Origin: Pyrus communis
Lineage: Eukaryota > Streptophyta > Magnoliopsida > Rosales > Rosaceae
Assembly (NCBI RefSeq): GCF_963583255.1
Contig: NC_084807.1
Coordinates: 17,946,572-18,010,571, forward strand
Length of the DNA stretch: 64,000 nucleotides
Direction: 5' to 3'
Made by a program: the position numbers and the translations under genes. The notes under the pieces were generated by a model, which ran no database searches, was not told the DNA's origin, and saw only the letters and a list, made by a program, of their open reading frames with translations. Below, in pieces: positions 46,638 to 58,032 of this stretch (position 1 is the stretch's first letter; every line of letters begins with the position of its first letter).

Positions 46638-47667
46638 CTAAGGCTTGATTAAGTCAAGGAAATCAACCACCTCAGCTGTAGGAATGCTGGCTAAATATGG
46701 TTTCAATCGATACTCGTTCACCTTGAAAGTATTCCCAGTCTTCATATTCTCAATTTCAACTGCTCCATGAGGGAATACTTGTCTTACTTTAAAAGGTCCA
46801 AGCCACTGAGATTTCAATTTTCCTAGAAAAAGACGTAAACGTGAGTCGTAAAACAAAATTTGCATACCTTATTTGAACTCCTTCCTTTGTAGCATTTTGT
46901 CATGGTACAGCTTGGTCTTTTCTTTGTAAGTTTTTGCATTCTCATAAGCCTTGTTTCGGAGCTTGTCTAACTCATTTGGTTGCAACTCCCTAGCATCTCC
47001 GGCTTTCCTCATGTAAAAATTTATTTGCTTAATTGCCCAGTATGCTCTATGCTCCAATTCCACTGGCAGGTGGCAAGATTTTCCAAAAATAAGCCTGTAG
47101 GGGCTCATTCCAATCGGAGTTTTGTATGCCATTTGATATGCCCAAAGGGCGTCATTCAATTTTAAGGCCCAATCTTTCCTGTAGTTTTCACGGTCCTTTC
47201 CAAAATGTACTTAATTTGCCAATTACTGACCTCGACTTGAAGTTTGAGGGTGATATGGGTTTACTATCCGATGAGTGACGTTGTACTTCTTAAATAATGC
47301 TGAAAAAGCTTTGTTACAAAAGTGACTTCCCCCGTCACTAATTATGGCTTTGGGGGTACCAAATCTAGTAAATATCATGTCCTGCAAAAACCCAAGCACA
47401 ACCTTACTATCATTAGTTTTAGTTGCAATTGCCTCAATCCATTTAGACATGTAGTCCACATCAACAAGAATATAATTATAACCAAAAATGTAGGAAAGGG
47501 ACCATAAAATCTATACCCCACACATCAAATAATTCTACCACCAAATTGTTAGCGAGCGGTATCTCATTCCTCTTGCTTATATTTCCTGATTGTTGGCACC
47601 TGTCACACTTAACACAAAACTTATATGAATCTTTGAATAACGTAGGCCAAATGAAACCGGATTGCAA
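46638..47667 (-). pseudogene. Athila/Tat integrase, broken
   Basis: Pieces in order on the minus strand: zinc-finger part (KFCVKCDRCQQSGNISKRNE) and WGIDFMVPF at 47667-47476, catalytic core (DYMSKWIEAIATK and IISDGGSHFCNKAF) at 47459-47223, where the frame ends at YHPQTS just before the expected Glu block, then [20 protein letters not shown] at 47159-46869, and the C-terminal domain ([20 protein letters not shown]) at 46865-46638. Several frameshifts; not functional. Confidence 0.85.
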
Positions 47668-48293
47668 AACCTTAAGCGCTGTCTTTTTGGCACCAAAGTG
47701 TCTTCCACATTTTAATTCATGGTTGAATTGTAGGATACTCTGCTACTCATCTTCTGGAGCACAACGCCTTATTATTTGATAAGGACAATGTTTAAATAAA
47801 TAAGGGTCATCCCAAAAATAATGCTTAACCATGGACAAAAATTTCTTCTTTTCCTCTGAGGTTAGATCAGAACAGATAATATTACTGGCTAAGTAATTAC
47901 CAATATCTGCATACCAAGGCTCTTCTCCATGGATTGAGAAGAGTTGCTCATCATGAAAAACTTCATGAATGGGTGCGACACCATCTTGATTTTGTACTTT
48001 ATGGCCATCTACCCTCCACTAGCCGAGAGAGGTGGTATGCCACCACATTTTCACCCCCCTTTTTGTCCCTGATTTCCAAATTGAACTCTTGCAACAATAA
48101 AATCCACCTAATCAATCAAGGCTTGGCATCCTTTTTGGTTAGAAAATAACTTTTGACCCAATTAAATAAGGGCGAAATTTTTCCAAAGGAAAGACAACTG
48201 CCAACAGTTCTTTTTAAGTGGTGGAGTAATTTGACTGAGCATCATTCAATGTCCAACTAGACATAATAATAGGTGCCGATGTTAATTTCTTTT

Positions 48294-48977
48294 TCAAAGT
48301 ATCAAAAGCATCACGTTAGCTTTTATCAAAATTAAAACAGCATCCTTGGCTAAAAGATTACATAGGGGATGACTAATTTTTGAGAAATCTTGGATGAAAC
48401 GCCTATAGAAACCTGCATGACCAAGAAAGCTTCGCACACCCTTAATAGAAGTGGAAGGTGGCAACTTAGCAATTAAATCAATTTTTGCCCTATCCACTTC
48501 AATACCTTTATTAGAAATAACATGGCCTAGAACAATACCTTGCCTTACCATGAAGTTGCTCTTTTCCCAACTTAAGGTTAGATTTGTCTCAACGTATCTT
48601 TTAAGCACTAAGGTTAAATTATTAAGGCAATTATCAAATAAAGTACCAAAAACATAAAAATCATCCATAAATACCTCAATACATCTTTCAATTATGTCAG
48701 AGAAAATTGACATCATACATCGTTGGAACGTGGTAGGGGCATTACATAGGCCAAAGGGCATCTTGCGATATGCGAAGGTACCAAATGGGCATGTAAACGT
48801 TGTCTTCTCTTGATCTTCGGGTGCAATTGGTATTTGATTATACCCTGAAAAACCATCAAGAAAACAATAGTGAGAATGACTGGCTAAGCGTTCAAGCGTT
48901 TGATCAATAAACGGTAAAGGAAAGTGATATTTTCTAGTAACAAGGTTAAGCTTTCTATAATCAATGCAAACCTCCAA
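48294..48977 (-). pseudogene. Athila/Tat reverse transcriptase
   Basis: Contains CIDYRKLNLVTRKYHFPLPF, CPFGTFAYRKMPFGLCNAPT, the metal-binding motif VFMDDFYVFG and the connection GFYRRFIQDFSKISHPLC. This is the Athila/Tat style (MEVFMDD). The frame is open for 227 codons and then degrades where RNase H should follow (48290-47700). Confidence 0.9.
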
Positions 48978-49271
48978 CCCGTAGACACTCTTGTCAGCAC
49001 AAGCTCATTATTGTCATTCTTCACAACCGTAATTCCAGATTTTTTTGGTACCACTTGAACCAGGCTTACCCACTTGCTATCCTAAATGGGATAAATGATT
49101 CCAACATCCGGTAGTTTAAGAACCTTTGTGCGCACCACCTCCTTGATATTGGGATTCAATCTTCTTTGAGCTTCTATTGTTGGCTTGGCACTTTCTTCCA
49201 ATAAAATTTAATGCATGCACATGGTTGGACTAATTCCCTTGATATCAGTGATAGTCCATCCTATGGCGGTT

Positions 49272-50204
49272 CTATGCTCCCTTAAGACTCTTAAGTAATT
49301 TCTCCTCTTCCAATGAAGTAAGATCAGAGGCCATGATCACCGGAAGAGTCTCATGGTCTCCAAGGTAAGCATATTTGAGGGTGGACAATAGTTGTCTTAA
49401 TTCTAACTTAGGTGGGGATATAATGGAAGGGACCAATTTGGATTTGGAAGGCTCGATAATCTCATTTGGGCTAGCATTAGGAGGATATTGCAGTGCACTA
49501 TTTAATGTTGCCGTGAACTCCCTTATATCTTTATTATATGCCAATCTTCTCCTCCTAATGTTAAAGCTACTTCTAATTTATCTTCCAGTTTATTCTGCAT
49601 AAAATTAGAAAAAACAACCGAATCCAAAGTGTCAATCAAGAAACAATCATACGAATTAGGAGGATAAGATAGAGAATCAGACACTTTAAATTCCAAGGTC
49701 TCATCAAGGACTATCATGGTGAGCTTGCCGTTCTGAATATCAATGATTGTCTTGGCAGTTGCCATGAATGGACGTCCAAGCAAAATAGGCAATTCCCAAT
49801 TATGAATTGGTGCATCCTCCATATCTAAGACAACAAAATGTACATGAATGATTAGCTTATCGATTTGCACTAAAATATCATCTACAATACCTCTTGGATA
49901 TTTAACGATCAGCGAGTTGTAAAGACATTGTTGTGGGCTTCAAATCCCCTAATCCCAATTGAATGTATATTGAGTAAGGCATTAAATTTATGCTTGCCCC
50001 TAAATCTAGCATGGCTTTTTCAAGCTTTGTATCACCAACAGTAATATTGATATTAAAACTCCCAGGATCCTTCAATTTAGGTGGTAATTTCCCTTGAAGC
50101 ACTGCACTTACCATTTCAGATACCATTACCTTTTCCTGTGGTTCATACTTATGCTTATAAGTATTAAGTTCCTTGAAAATTTTGCATAAGCCGGCATGTT
50201 CCAT
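49272..50204 (-). pseudogene. Athila/Tat gag C-terminus and aspartic protease
   Basis: LPPKLKDPGSFNINITVG and the active-site region AMLDLGASINLMPYS lie at 50204-49902; the family usually has D-x-G-A-S here, and a Leu sits between Asp and Gly. NWELPILLGRPFMATAKTII follows at 49870-49523, after a frame change. 49544-49272 is the linker to RT (PPKLELRQLLSTLKYAYLG). Upstream gag and the 5' LTR are absent: the element stops at about 50207. Confidence 0.82.
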
Positions 50205-50207
50205 AAG

Positions 50208-53200
50208 CCCACTTTTGATCTACCAAATGCTCTTGTTAAGCCTCCTCTTACAAGAAAACAAAGTGGTAGACCACGTATTCATCATTACAAGTCTAAAAAT
50301 GAGACTTATTTGGTCTCTGAGAATGTAGTTGTGTGTATCAATCACAGTATTTGTAACTCTGTCATCTCCAAGGAATCCATCCATATCTTCTTGCATCACA
50401 ATATTGTCATAGTGGCTGAACTCATTTGCAGTTGATGACCAATATATGTCCCTGAAATACAATATACATAGAAATATGTTAATGCAAAATCAATATTTTG
50501 AAGTATAACAGAAATTATAGATTTAGTTGTAAATTTTTCTTACATTGGTACTTTTTCCCAAAAAAGGTTGATGGTTTTTTTGTTCATTGTGGGTAGGTGA
50601 AAGTATGCTAGATGGCATTTCCACTCATTTGATTCTCTTGTTTTCTCCATGGCAGTGTAATACAATTGCATATCTTTTTTTTTTTTCTGGCTTTTTGCTT
50701 GATCCGTCTAACAATTGTTCTAGTTTGAGGTTGAATAGGTGTTTGAGATTCTGTTGGTACTTCTTTTGGAGTTTGCAAAATTTGTTTTGACTGGATATCT
50801 ACCTCTTGATCAGAAGCGATTACAATTGTGCCCCAGTTTTAATAGATTCGCTTTCAATTGCAGAATCAGTAGCAGAATCTTGATGAACAGGTTTATCAGT
50901 TTTTTCTTCTTTTTCTGGTTCAACCTCATTGATGAAACCCAATGTCTTGTTTAGCTCAGAAATTTCTTCTTGTTGCTTCTTCACCAATTCTTCAAGAGAA
51001 ATCTTCTCAGCTTTTAGAATTTGAAATTTCCCTCTTATTTTTGCCATTTTTTCCTTGTTTAATGCATTTAGTTCACACTGCTTCTTGTATGACTAAGGTC
51101 ATTCTTCTACTTCAGCAATCCCTTGTTCTTTTCCAGCAACTCATTCTTTTTTTCTTCCCATTTTTTCTTTGTTGCCCCAATGCAGCGTTCTTCTCCATTT
51201 CACTTTTTTGTGTTTCCAATTTTTTCTTCTCTTTTTTTTCAACTTCTTGTTTTCTTTTTGCAAGTCCTTATTATCATTTTACAAAGCATTATTCTCTTCA
51301 ACAATTTTCTCAATAACAGAATTCTTAAAGTGGCATGTGTTGCTAGTATTATTCAACATTTGAGGCCGAAGTTTCACCCTTCTTTTCCATTACTCTGCAA
51401 CATTTGTTTGGCTTTGAGAGATCTCTTCTTATCTTAATTCATTTTCTAAATATTCACATTCCCATTTTTCTTCACCCGTAAGTGGAGCAAGGAGCCATTC
51501 TTAGAATGTTTGTTGCTTCATTGTCTTAATTGTCGAGTCTTCAGGGTGAACTGGCAATTGAGGAACCGATGCTGCATTTCCTTCTTGTTCCTTAGCACTA
51601 GCAATGGATTGACTGATTCTGCGTTTACTTCTTGTCCATGTGGGTGAACTGGGATTTGAGGAACTGAGGTGCTTAAAGCCACTATTTTCACTGCCTCTTC
51701 TTACACTATAGGAACTAATTCTTGGATTAAAGTACTTGGAGACTCTTTTTGCACTACCACTTCTTGCACTGGAGGAATTGATTCTTCAATGGATGCACCT
51801 GGAGTCTCTATTTGTAATGCCTCTTCTGCTTGAAAATTAACCAAATTATTGATCACCTTATCAATTTTAGTCGCGTCTATGTCTGTGATATTAGCATTTC
51901 TTTCTTTGTTTTCAACAATTGAATAGGCAAAATCAAATGCAACATTTTGGTCATCTTGGACTTGCTCATTTGGAATTTGGGTGTCAAAGATACTCTGACT
52001 ACCGTTTCATCTTCTTCAAGATCTTCATGTTGAAGCACTAATTTTTTTTTTTTTTTTTTTTTTACGCTTTAGCTTTCTTGGCTTTTGGTCCCTTCTTAGC
52101 TACTTGCTTTTCCATTTTCCTCTTTTTTTGATTCAGGTGGAGGATTAACAAAGTCGTCATCATCAGCTTTTGAGCGCTGTTCAATTGACTCCTCAATTTG
52201 TTTTGCATTGTCCATCTGTGAAAGGTTAAAGAGTTATGTTTTTTGATACTTTGTTTGAAAACAACACACAACAGGCACAAGTAGAATATCTTTTCACACA
52301 AAGTACACATAGAATCATGCTTTACATAAAAGTATATGCAATATCAGCTATACCTCCAAATTTCATTTGCTTCTTTATATATTTTTTTATGTAGAATTGC
52401 CAAATCTCACTTCACTGTTGTTGGCAAGTGTTTCTCCTTTCCTTCTATTGGTTTGATGATTGTGGTGTGATCACAAATCCAATACTGTAGACAAAATAAA
52501 AGTTAGAGATTTGTATATTTTTGTAAAATAAGACAAAAAATGATATTTTTTTATTAGTTTTTGTTTGCTTACCAGTAAAAGTACAACAGCGCCACTGACA
52601 GTTGGTTGTTTGTCTTTTTTTCTCTTATGTGTTCTATCGATTGACTCCATCAAGAATCTTGTTGTTTCCTTAGCCCAATTATACTAATTTATGTTATCGA
52701 TGGAGTTGCAATTCTTGGCCAAACTCCAAGTGAGTTTCCCTGCTGAGCTCCTAAGTAGATTTGTGTTGAGCAAATATAGAATTATAAGGCAGGCTGGATC
52801 TCGATCCCTTTCTGTTGTCCCATTATCAAATGCAACTTGAATTGCTTGCGCAATTTCTCTTCTACCAATTCTTGTCATTTCCAAAAAGTATTTATCAACA
52901 AATTTGTTTTCTTTCGACTTTGGGATCCTTGAGTCTCTTGTTGACTGAGGCGCTTCTCTGCCTCAATTTGGGATCCCAAATATGCGTTGGACATCATCAG
53001 CATGTACTTTGCAATATCCATTTTTGAATTTGAACATTCTCTTTTCAGTGTCATACCAATTCACTATATGTATGATATCCCATTCTGATTTTTTCATTTG
53101 TAATTCACTTTTTATGTAAGTTTTCACTAGTCTGCCGAAAGGTGGCTTATATATGAATGCCAAGACTTTTGGTTTTTCTTCAAGTTTTGGCTTGAGCTCT

Positions 53201-53223
53201 TGTATTAGTTCTGCAAAGGCCAT
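50208..53223 (-). pseudogene. Decayed Ulp1-protease-like gene of the MULE-associated type
   Basis: Starts MAFAELIQELKPKLEEKPKV at 53223 with KSEWDIIHIVNWYD and CKVHADDVQRIFGIPN. Then 52884-52684 has FLEMTRIGRREIAQAIQVAF, 52653-52471 has MESIDRTHKRKKDKQPTVSG, 52215-52065 is Lys-rich (KKGPKAKKAKA), 51047-50820 is a coiled coil (ISLEELVKKQQEEISELNK), and 50462-50220 has FLGDDRVTNTVIDTHNYILR, like the N-lobe of Ulp1 (C48) proteases. The catalytic His-Asp-Cys part is missing because Athila sequence begins at once to the left. Frames are broken by several stops. The family is inferred from architecture. Confidence 0.55.
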
Positions 53224-53399
53224 GAGATTTAGTCTAATTTAAGCTTAGTTCTCATCTGTTGCTCGACGCTTTTACAGCAGGAGATTTTGGCGGTGATTTT
53301 TTTTTATTGCAAAATGTTTTACTTTTGGTGTCATCTTCATAAATAAAATGAAACGATCATGAGTATAATAAATTATCAAATAATAAGAAGTCATATAAA

Positions 53400-53790
53400 A
53401 TACAAACTAGATGCAAAGAGCAGATGCTTAGCACACAAGCTAGATGCAACATAACTAAGCACACAAGCTATATGTAGCATCACTTAGCGCGCAAGCTATA
53501 TGCAGCAGCAATTAGCAAACAAGTAGATGCACTATCGCTTAGCTCACAAGTAGATGCATCATCAATTAGCAAAACAAGATAGATGCAGAATTGGTTGTTA
53601 ACGCACAATGTAGATGCATAATTGTTTTAACACAAGCTTGATGCATATTCATTTTTTTCTTTTTCTACAACATATTTATGTGCAGAACCAATTTACAAAC
53701 AGAAAGTAGAACCAAAATTAACTTACAAAGCGCAGCATCAGTACAAAATGTAGCATCAGTTCAAAATGCAGCATCGAAGCTAGACGGTTA
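53400..53790. repeat. Degenerate minisatellite built on 'acacaagctagatgcagcat'-like units
   Basis: About ten imperfect units of 25-35 bp, each with a word like 'agatgca' and most with 'ttagc' and 'cacaag' (for example at 53419, 53452, 53484, 53520, 53552, 53590 and 53620). It lies upstream of the Ulp1-like pseudogene. The rest of 53224-54590 has no gene. Confidence 0.7.
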
Positions 53791-54594
53791 ATATTTTAAC
53801 TCACAAAATTTATACGCATAGTCATTTTCTTTTTCAGATGTTGAAGAATCAATATACATGTAAACTAAAAAAGCAAAACTGAAACATCTAAAACACTGAA
53901 ATTATTTTTTCTCGAACTGGAAGACTAAATTTTTTGTAAAATCAAGTGCAAAAAACACTTGATAATGCATGCGTTTTGGACTGTTTTGAAAAGTGTCTTA
54001 TGCAAAAACACTTGATAATGCATCCAAATATTTGATAATGCATTCATTGTTGATAGAGTTCGAAATATAATCAAGCAAAAGGACGATTCTGAGAAGTAGG
54101 AAAACCTTTGAAACACTGATCTTTTCGAAAATTCGGCTGAATTTTGTGAATCACTTACTGAAAATCATGCTTGAAAGTGTCAAAAACTATGAGCATTTTA
54201 GGGTTTTTTTTTTGGGAAGTATCTTTTGTGTGATAGGAATTTGAAATGATAGGTTTGGGGAAGAGGAAACCACGGGTATTGAATAAGGGAAAAGGGAAAG
54301 GAAACCGGTTAGTTTTTATGATTTTTGTCGTGTAGTGGTTAATGTGGCCATTTATTAACTGTTATAGTCGAATGGCATGGGCGTAATTTAGTTGGTCCGT
54401 TTCTTTTTGGGTTGGGCTTGGTTTTCTGTTATTGGTTTTTTTTGTCCCTCCTTGTAATGTTTTAAAAGGTATGGAGTTGTGTGAAATATGGTACATATTT
54501 ATGTCTCTATAAGTAAGGCTCCCTAAAAATATGTTGTCTTAAAAAAGAGAAATAACAATAATATAATTTTTCTATTAAGAAAAGAATAATATTA

Positions 54595-54750
54595 AGGGAA
54601 CTTTAACGAAAAGCTCTTGGTACTGTTCACTTTAACAAAAAAATCACATTTTTACACTAAAAAGTACATCATAGTACCATTCAATTTACCCTTTATTTTG
54701 TCCTTATCGTTTAAACTCAAAGTTTTCAAGTCTTTTTCATTAGTTTTCCT
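54595..54750 (+). mobile_element. Mutator-like MITE, copy 2 (perfect 9-bp duplication)
   Basis: 156 bp, gggaactttaacgaa ... cattagttttcct, flanked by taatattaa on both sides (54586-54594 and 54751-54759). The same family as 8622-8774; shared words include 'ggtactgttcact', 'tttttacactaaaaagt' and 'actcaaagttttcaag'. Confidence 0.85.
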
Positions 54751-55214
54751 TAATATTAACTCTAAAAACAATAAAAACAAATAAATGTTTATCTTTTTTT
54801 TCTAGGTTGTCATGAGAATATCCAAGAAAAGATGCATATCTATTCTAAAAAAATAAATAAATACAAAAACAAAAAGATGCTTATCTCTCTATCTTGTATT
54901 TGAGGAAAAAAAATATAAAAAATAAAAGAGGCACAGAAAAAAAAATAATAATAATAATAATAAAAAAGATAATGGGATAATAAATGTTAGCAAAATGGGG
55001 TCAGTTTATATTTTAAACTCTTGCCACTTGATAATATTTTTTAATACAAGCGATATTACTCTTTATATTGTACTAAGAAGACAGTTGAACGTAGCGCTAA
55101 TTGGGTTTAAGAAGAAAAGAGGAAGGCCCTAATTAGTTGGTAAACAATCTGTCATGGATTCATCTCATTATTAATCTTCGGTTAAGGTTTAAAGCAAGTC
55201 CAAATTTGAACAAA

Positions 55215-55343
55215 TGACAATCTATCATGTAGTATTGGCAAACAATTTTTACAGTGTGTTTAGACGAGATTTTGAAGTTCCATGAAACTTTAGTTTTAAG
55301 GAAAAAGAACAATCTATCATGTAGTATTGGCAAACAATTTTTC

Positions 55344-55385
<42 letters not shown>

Positions 55386-55532
55386 GAGAAAAACTATCTA
55401 AAAGTCCCAAAAAAACTTTAGTTTTAATGAAAAAGAACAAATAAAGGTGTAGTAAATAGTACCAGGAAAATGTTAATATGTGGTTTTTCGTTAAAAGTGA
55501 ACAGTCCCGAAAGTGTTTCGTTAAAACTTCCT
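55215..55532 (-). mobile_element. Mutator-like MITE, copy 3 (reverse orientation) with poly-T and local duplication
   Basis: 55410-55532 is the MITE in reverse ('tttttcgttaaaagtgaacag', 'gtttcgttaaaacttcc'). To the left is a run of about 40 T (55347-55384). There are also two copies of 'caatctatcatgtagtattg' (55219 and 55309) that each precede 'gcaaacaattttt'. Confidence 0.55.
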
Positions 55533-55809
55533 TTTTTTTGGGACAAAAGATTTTCTCTGAAAAAATAGTTTTATTTAGGGAGAAATTCTAGCGTTCGGTA
55601 CCGGACCACCTATTACATATGGCACGGAGACAAAACAACACCATGGCCCACCCTTCTTGATTTGTTATGCTAACTTTGGCTCATTCTTTGTCTCACTCTC
55701 TTTCACACGACCCCAAATCACCTCTCACACAGAAGAATCCTTACTATATAGGTTATCAAAGCTCGCATCATAAGTATGAAACATTTAGCCTGTTGTTTTC
55801 TTGATTCTA

Positions 55810-56340
55810 GAAGGTGTTGATCTTGTTGGAACTAAATTCGCGCACCACCTGTAGATGGTTAAGGCACAAATTCAAGTAACTTGTAAAACAACAAACCATA
55901 GTAAGCAAGCCTAAGAACGGGGGGAGGGTGTCACTGCTGGCCAAAGGCCCTCTGACAGACAAGTCAGTAAGCAAGTATAAGAATCAAGTAGTGGGCAAGA
56001 GAATTACAGTGCAATGATTGTGTTACTAGAGACGTACAAACCCTTGAACGGTATATTTATATTAGTCGGGAGAGAGACATTTTTAGGATAGAATCCCTAA
56101 GCTGGGAGAATCCTACATAATATTTAGAAGTAGATATTGCATCCTCTTTAGTAGTATGATTACTTGGAGCACACATAAATTCATAGATTGTAAGAACTCC
56201 AACACACATAGAGGATCTGGCTGATTCTAATCCAAATCAAACCCTTGCGTCTTGCAGAATAAGCATGGTCATTCTCAGCGAAGTCACTTCGACTTTGCCC
56301 GCTGCTCCGGAACAAGGTAATGGTGGCATTGCTACTGAGT
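55810..56340. repeat. Possible solo LTR fragment
   Basis: Has the style of a Gypsy LTR ('ctgctggccaaaggccctct', 'gtgttactagagacgtac', 'ggtatatttatatt'). No partner LTR, PBS or target-site duplication was found, so this is a weak call. The segments on both sides (55535-55810 and 56340-56540) show no gene. Confidence 0.3.
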
Positions 56341-56539
56341 TAATCCATCTCCGCTCAGAGTTGTTGAGTCCACGACCGAATTTGTGAGATAATTATGTTT
56401 TGGTCCATCTTACTCCGACTCTAAAAAATCATGGATCTCACATATAAATTTGACAATGTTTGGCATTTTTTCTGTTTTATTATTTATGCTTGTGATAATT
56501 TTTCAATAACATATCTTTCTATTTTTTTTAGTACGTTGC

Positions 56540-56695
56540 TATTTTTATACTAATGGAATAGAGAGTTCGACTAAGCTAAACAATGGGCAAGCTAATTTGG
56601 TATCGAATTCGTCATCCACGAGATTCGAACCTAATACCTCTCACTTCTAATTAAAGGGGAATACCACCAGACCGTAATACTGAATGACAAATAAC
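56540..56695 (-). repeat. SINE-like repeat, reverse orientation
   Basis: Reverse complement of the SINE at 18927-19090: complements of 'gattcgaacctaatacctct', 'cacttctaattaaagg' and 'aataccaccagaccgtaata'. From 56700 to 57228 the sequence is the C2 gene 5' flank, with a pyrimidine-rich leader near 57000-57130. Confidence 0.55.
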
Positions 56696-57228
56696 ATATC
56701 TTTTTAAAAATAAAATTTTTGTTTATGGTAATCACCTTTGAATTTCGTACCATTTTCGGTGTTTGGATGGAACATCGATTGACGTGGCTTGTGAACACTT
56801 CATCATGCCATCAAAGCTCCCAACAATAGGAGAGTCATCAAACATAACTTATAAAAAATGGAATGCTACTAATTAACCCCATTAATTTTTTACTTTTCAC
56901 CGCATAAATTTGATTCCAACTACATCATCCACCCTGTAACCACCGCAACTGGCACCTTGGCCACAAACCCAAGCCATCCACTTCATTTTTTACCCTACAC
57001 GAATATTGCCCCAGTCTAATCAGGACCCGCCATCCCCCAAACTGTCTGTTTTTTTACTGCGCCTCCTCCCGCCCCCTCCTCTCCCTCTCGCCTCTCTCCC
57101 TCCACCGGCAAGCCATGCGCCGACGACGTCCCCGTTTTTGAATCTCATCAAGGCCGTCCGTTTTCTCTTCCCCTTCTTTCTCGCTCGTATCTCGGCCCTC
57201 CAATTCCGCCTGAGAACCGACGACGAGG

Positions 57229-58032
57229 ATGATGAAGAAAGAAAACGGAGACGACGAACGTGTGCACGTCTTGGAGATCAACCTCGTCTCCGCCCAGGGT
57301 CTCAAGGCTCCCTCCGTCACCCTCTGCCGCATGCAGACCTACGCTCTCGCCTGGGTCGACTCCGCCCACAAGATCCGCTCTCGGGTCGACAAGGTGGGCG
57401 GTGAGAATCCGACATGGAATGATCGGTGCCTCTTCAAGGTCCCGTCCAGATTCCTCTCCAGCGAGACCTCCCAGGTCTCGGTCCAGATCTATGCCGTCGG
57501 ATGCTTCCGCGATCACCTCGTCGGCACCGTCCGATTTCTGATCAACAACTTTCTCGACGTCTCGTCCACCATTCCATCGTTTACGGCGATCCAAATCCGG
57601 CGACCTTCTGGAAGATTCCGAGGCGTGTTGAATGTGGCCGCGTTGGTGATCGACGGCTCGAGTCTGGCTCCTGCAGTGAGCGAGCTGCCTGCGATCGGGT
57701 ACCGCGACCTGATGGGAATGGGAGAGAGCTTCCGGCGCCGGCGACGCGACAGCATGACAAGCAGATCGAAGAATTACTCCAGCGATTCGAAGGAGAACTC
57801 TTGCACTGAATCGACGGAAAACTCGGACTTGAGCGAATCGGCGGCGTCATCACCAGAGACGCCGTTGCCGCCTCTGAAGGAGCTGAACACGATCAGCGAA
57901 TTGGCGGGAACAAGAAGCCAGGTGTTGAAGGCTCCTCCAACGGACGGCTCGCGTTTCCTGTGCTGCTTTCTGACGCAGAGGAAAATTAAATACAATCCGT
58001 CGGATCAGAACGCAGATGGGGCCCACAGCTGA
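57229..58032 (+). CDS. C2-domain protein, single exon
   Basis: 267 aa, uninterrupted. Residues about 12-110 form a C2 domain: HVLEINLVSAQGLK at the start, the family's W-N-x-x-F region as NPTWNDRCLFKV, then VSVQIYAVGCFRDHLVGTV. C2 domains bind membrane lipids, often with Ca2+, but the usual Asp loop residues are sparse here, so Ca2+ binding is uncertain. The middle (about 170-225) is Ser/Glu-rich and probably disordered (NYSSDSKENS). The C-terminus has CCFLTQRK, a possible lipid or membrane contact. Composition is GC-rich compared with its surroundings, as for many intronless plant genes. Two ATGs stand in tandem (57229 and 57232) and either could start. Confidence 0.88.
   Translation: MMKKENGDDERVHVLEINLVSAQGLKAPSVTLCRMQTYALAWVDSAHKIRSRVDKVGGENPTWNDRCLFKVPSRFLSSETSQVSVQIYAVGCFRDHLVGTVRFLINNFLDVSSTIPSFTAIQIRRPSGRFRGVLNVAALVIDGSSLAPAVSELPAIGYRDLMGMGESFRRRRRDSMTSRSKNYSSDSKENSCTESTENSDLSESAASSPETPLPPLKELNTISELAGTRSQVLKAPPTDGSRFLCCFLTQRKIKYNPSDQNADGAHS

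Noticed and set aside
50942..51437. Long Phe/Leu/Ser-rich plus-strand ORFs
   Set aside because: They are the complement of a Lys/Glu-rich coiled-coil coding region on the minus strand.
53400..53790. A CRISPR-like array
   Set aside because: Units are imperfect and contiguous without unique spacers, and the DNA is plant nuclear; it is a minisatellite.
55347..55384. Homopolymer T tract as a transcription terminator
   Set aside because: No Pol III gene lies upstream; it is more likely the tail of a retroposed sequence or a simple repeat.
57006..57404. ORFs overlapping the start of the C2 gene
   Set aside because: They are other-frame readings of the GC-rich leader and C2 domain; only the 57229 frame has domain motifs.
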